Assembly (NCBI GenBank): GCA_016935955.1
Contig: JAFGPY010000394.1
Coordinates: 1-12,008, forward strand
Origin: Planctomycetota bacterium
GTDB lineage: Bacteria > Planctomycetota > Phycisphaerae > FEN-1346 > JAACEH01
Length of the DNA: 12,008 nucleotides
Direction: 5' to 3'
Shown here: piece after piece, positions 11,967 through 12,008 of the stretch
Layout: each line of letters begins with the position of its first letter
Position numbering within the stretch: position 1 is the first letter of the stretch
Position numbers and translations under genes: made by a program
The notes under the pieces: generated by a model
Databases searched by the model: none
The model's input: only the letters and a program-made list of their open reading frames with translations
What the model was told of the DNA's origin: nothing

Positions 11967-12008
11967 ATGACGTCTCGTTTCAGACACACATGGCGGCTGA
12001 TGTTGCCG
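11967..12008 (+). CDS. start of a divergent gene, cut by the window end
   Basis: ATG at 11967 with GGGAG seven bases upstream opens a frame that runs 14 codons to the window edge (MTSRFRHTWRLMLP). The basic start followed by hydrophobic residues could be the beginning of a signal peptide or a cytoplasmic N-terminus; too little is present to say. It is divergent from the isomerase gene across 188 bases. Confidence 0.45.
   Translation, partial: MTSRFRHTWRLMLP

Overview
The window is GC-rich bacterial chromosome with short leaders, Shine-Dalgarno (SD) sites and recognisable sigma70-type promoters. The gene set (a dockerin/Ig-like secreted protein, a YdjY-domain secreted protein, a prenyltransferase-repeat lipoprotein, a xylose-isomerase-like TIM barrel and a short fucosidase-like hydrolase) points to Planctomycetota, perhaps a Phycisphaerae-like lineage. 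That placement is inferred from gene content only. There are ten complete protein genes plus the first 14 codons of an eleventh. I see no rRNA, tRNA, CRISPR array, transposase or phage gene.

Layout. 118-1585 (-): a cupin gene followed 19 bases later by a GH29-like fucosidase gene, one transcript. 1868-2542 (+): an exported Ig-like + dockerin protein. 2566-3870 (-): an unrecognised two-TM protein with a C-terminal zinc ribbon, convergent with the dockerin gene. 4115-4549 (+): a thioredoxin-type arsenate reductase, tail to tail with 4555-5439 (-), 5'-methylthioadenosine phosphorylase. 5785-8230 (-): a terpene-cyclase-fold lipoprotein followed by a YdjY protein with an ExbD-like C-terminal region, probably one operon of envelope proteins. 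8568-9725 (-): a class IV (HDAC11-like) deacetylase with an export signal. 10054-10617 (+): a COQ7-like diiron protein. 10921-11778 (-): a sugar phosphate isomerase/epimerase-like protein. 11967-end (+): start of a divergent gene. SD sites move several starts inward from the longest open frames; each case is stated in the entry.

The most striking signal lies between the genes. Most larger gaps hold hairpin repeats, in at least three unrelated families: (1) three inverted hairpin pairs with a GGGTGCCATG-type head, each with exactly 21 bases between the hairpins, plus two singles; (2) an inverted pair with a TGTAGC head at 1602-1687, whose four differences are all compensatory stem changes; (3) an inverted pair with a conserved ACAAG bulge at 9943-10025, also covarying. 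This is the architecture of REP/BIME elements (REP, repetitive extragenic palindrome; BIME, bacterial interspersed mosaic element), which in other bacteria are spread by RAYT (REP-associated tyrosine transposase) enzymes. No such enzyme is encoded here. Two of the pairs lie between a predicted promoter and the start codon, so they would be transcribed as leader RNA.

Functionally the genes are mostly independent: carbohydrate handling (cupin/GH29, isomerase), arsenate detoxification, methylthioadenosine salvage and several exported proteins. I do not see one pathway joining them. The best protein-level candidates for something new are the exported HDAC11-like enzyme, the YdjY/ExbD-like fusion and the two-TM zinc-ribbon protein.
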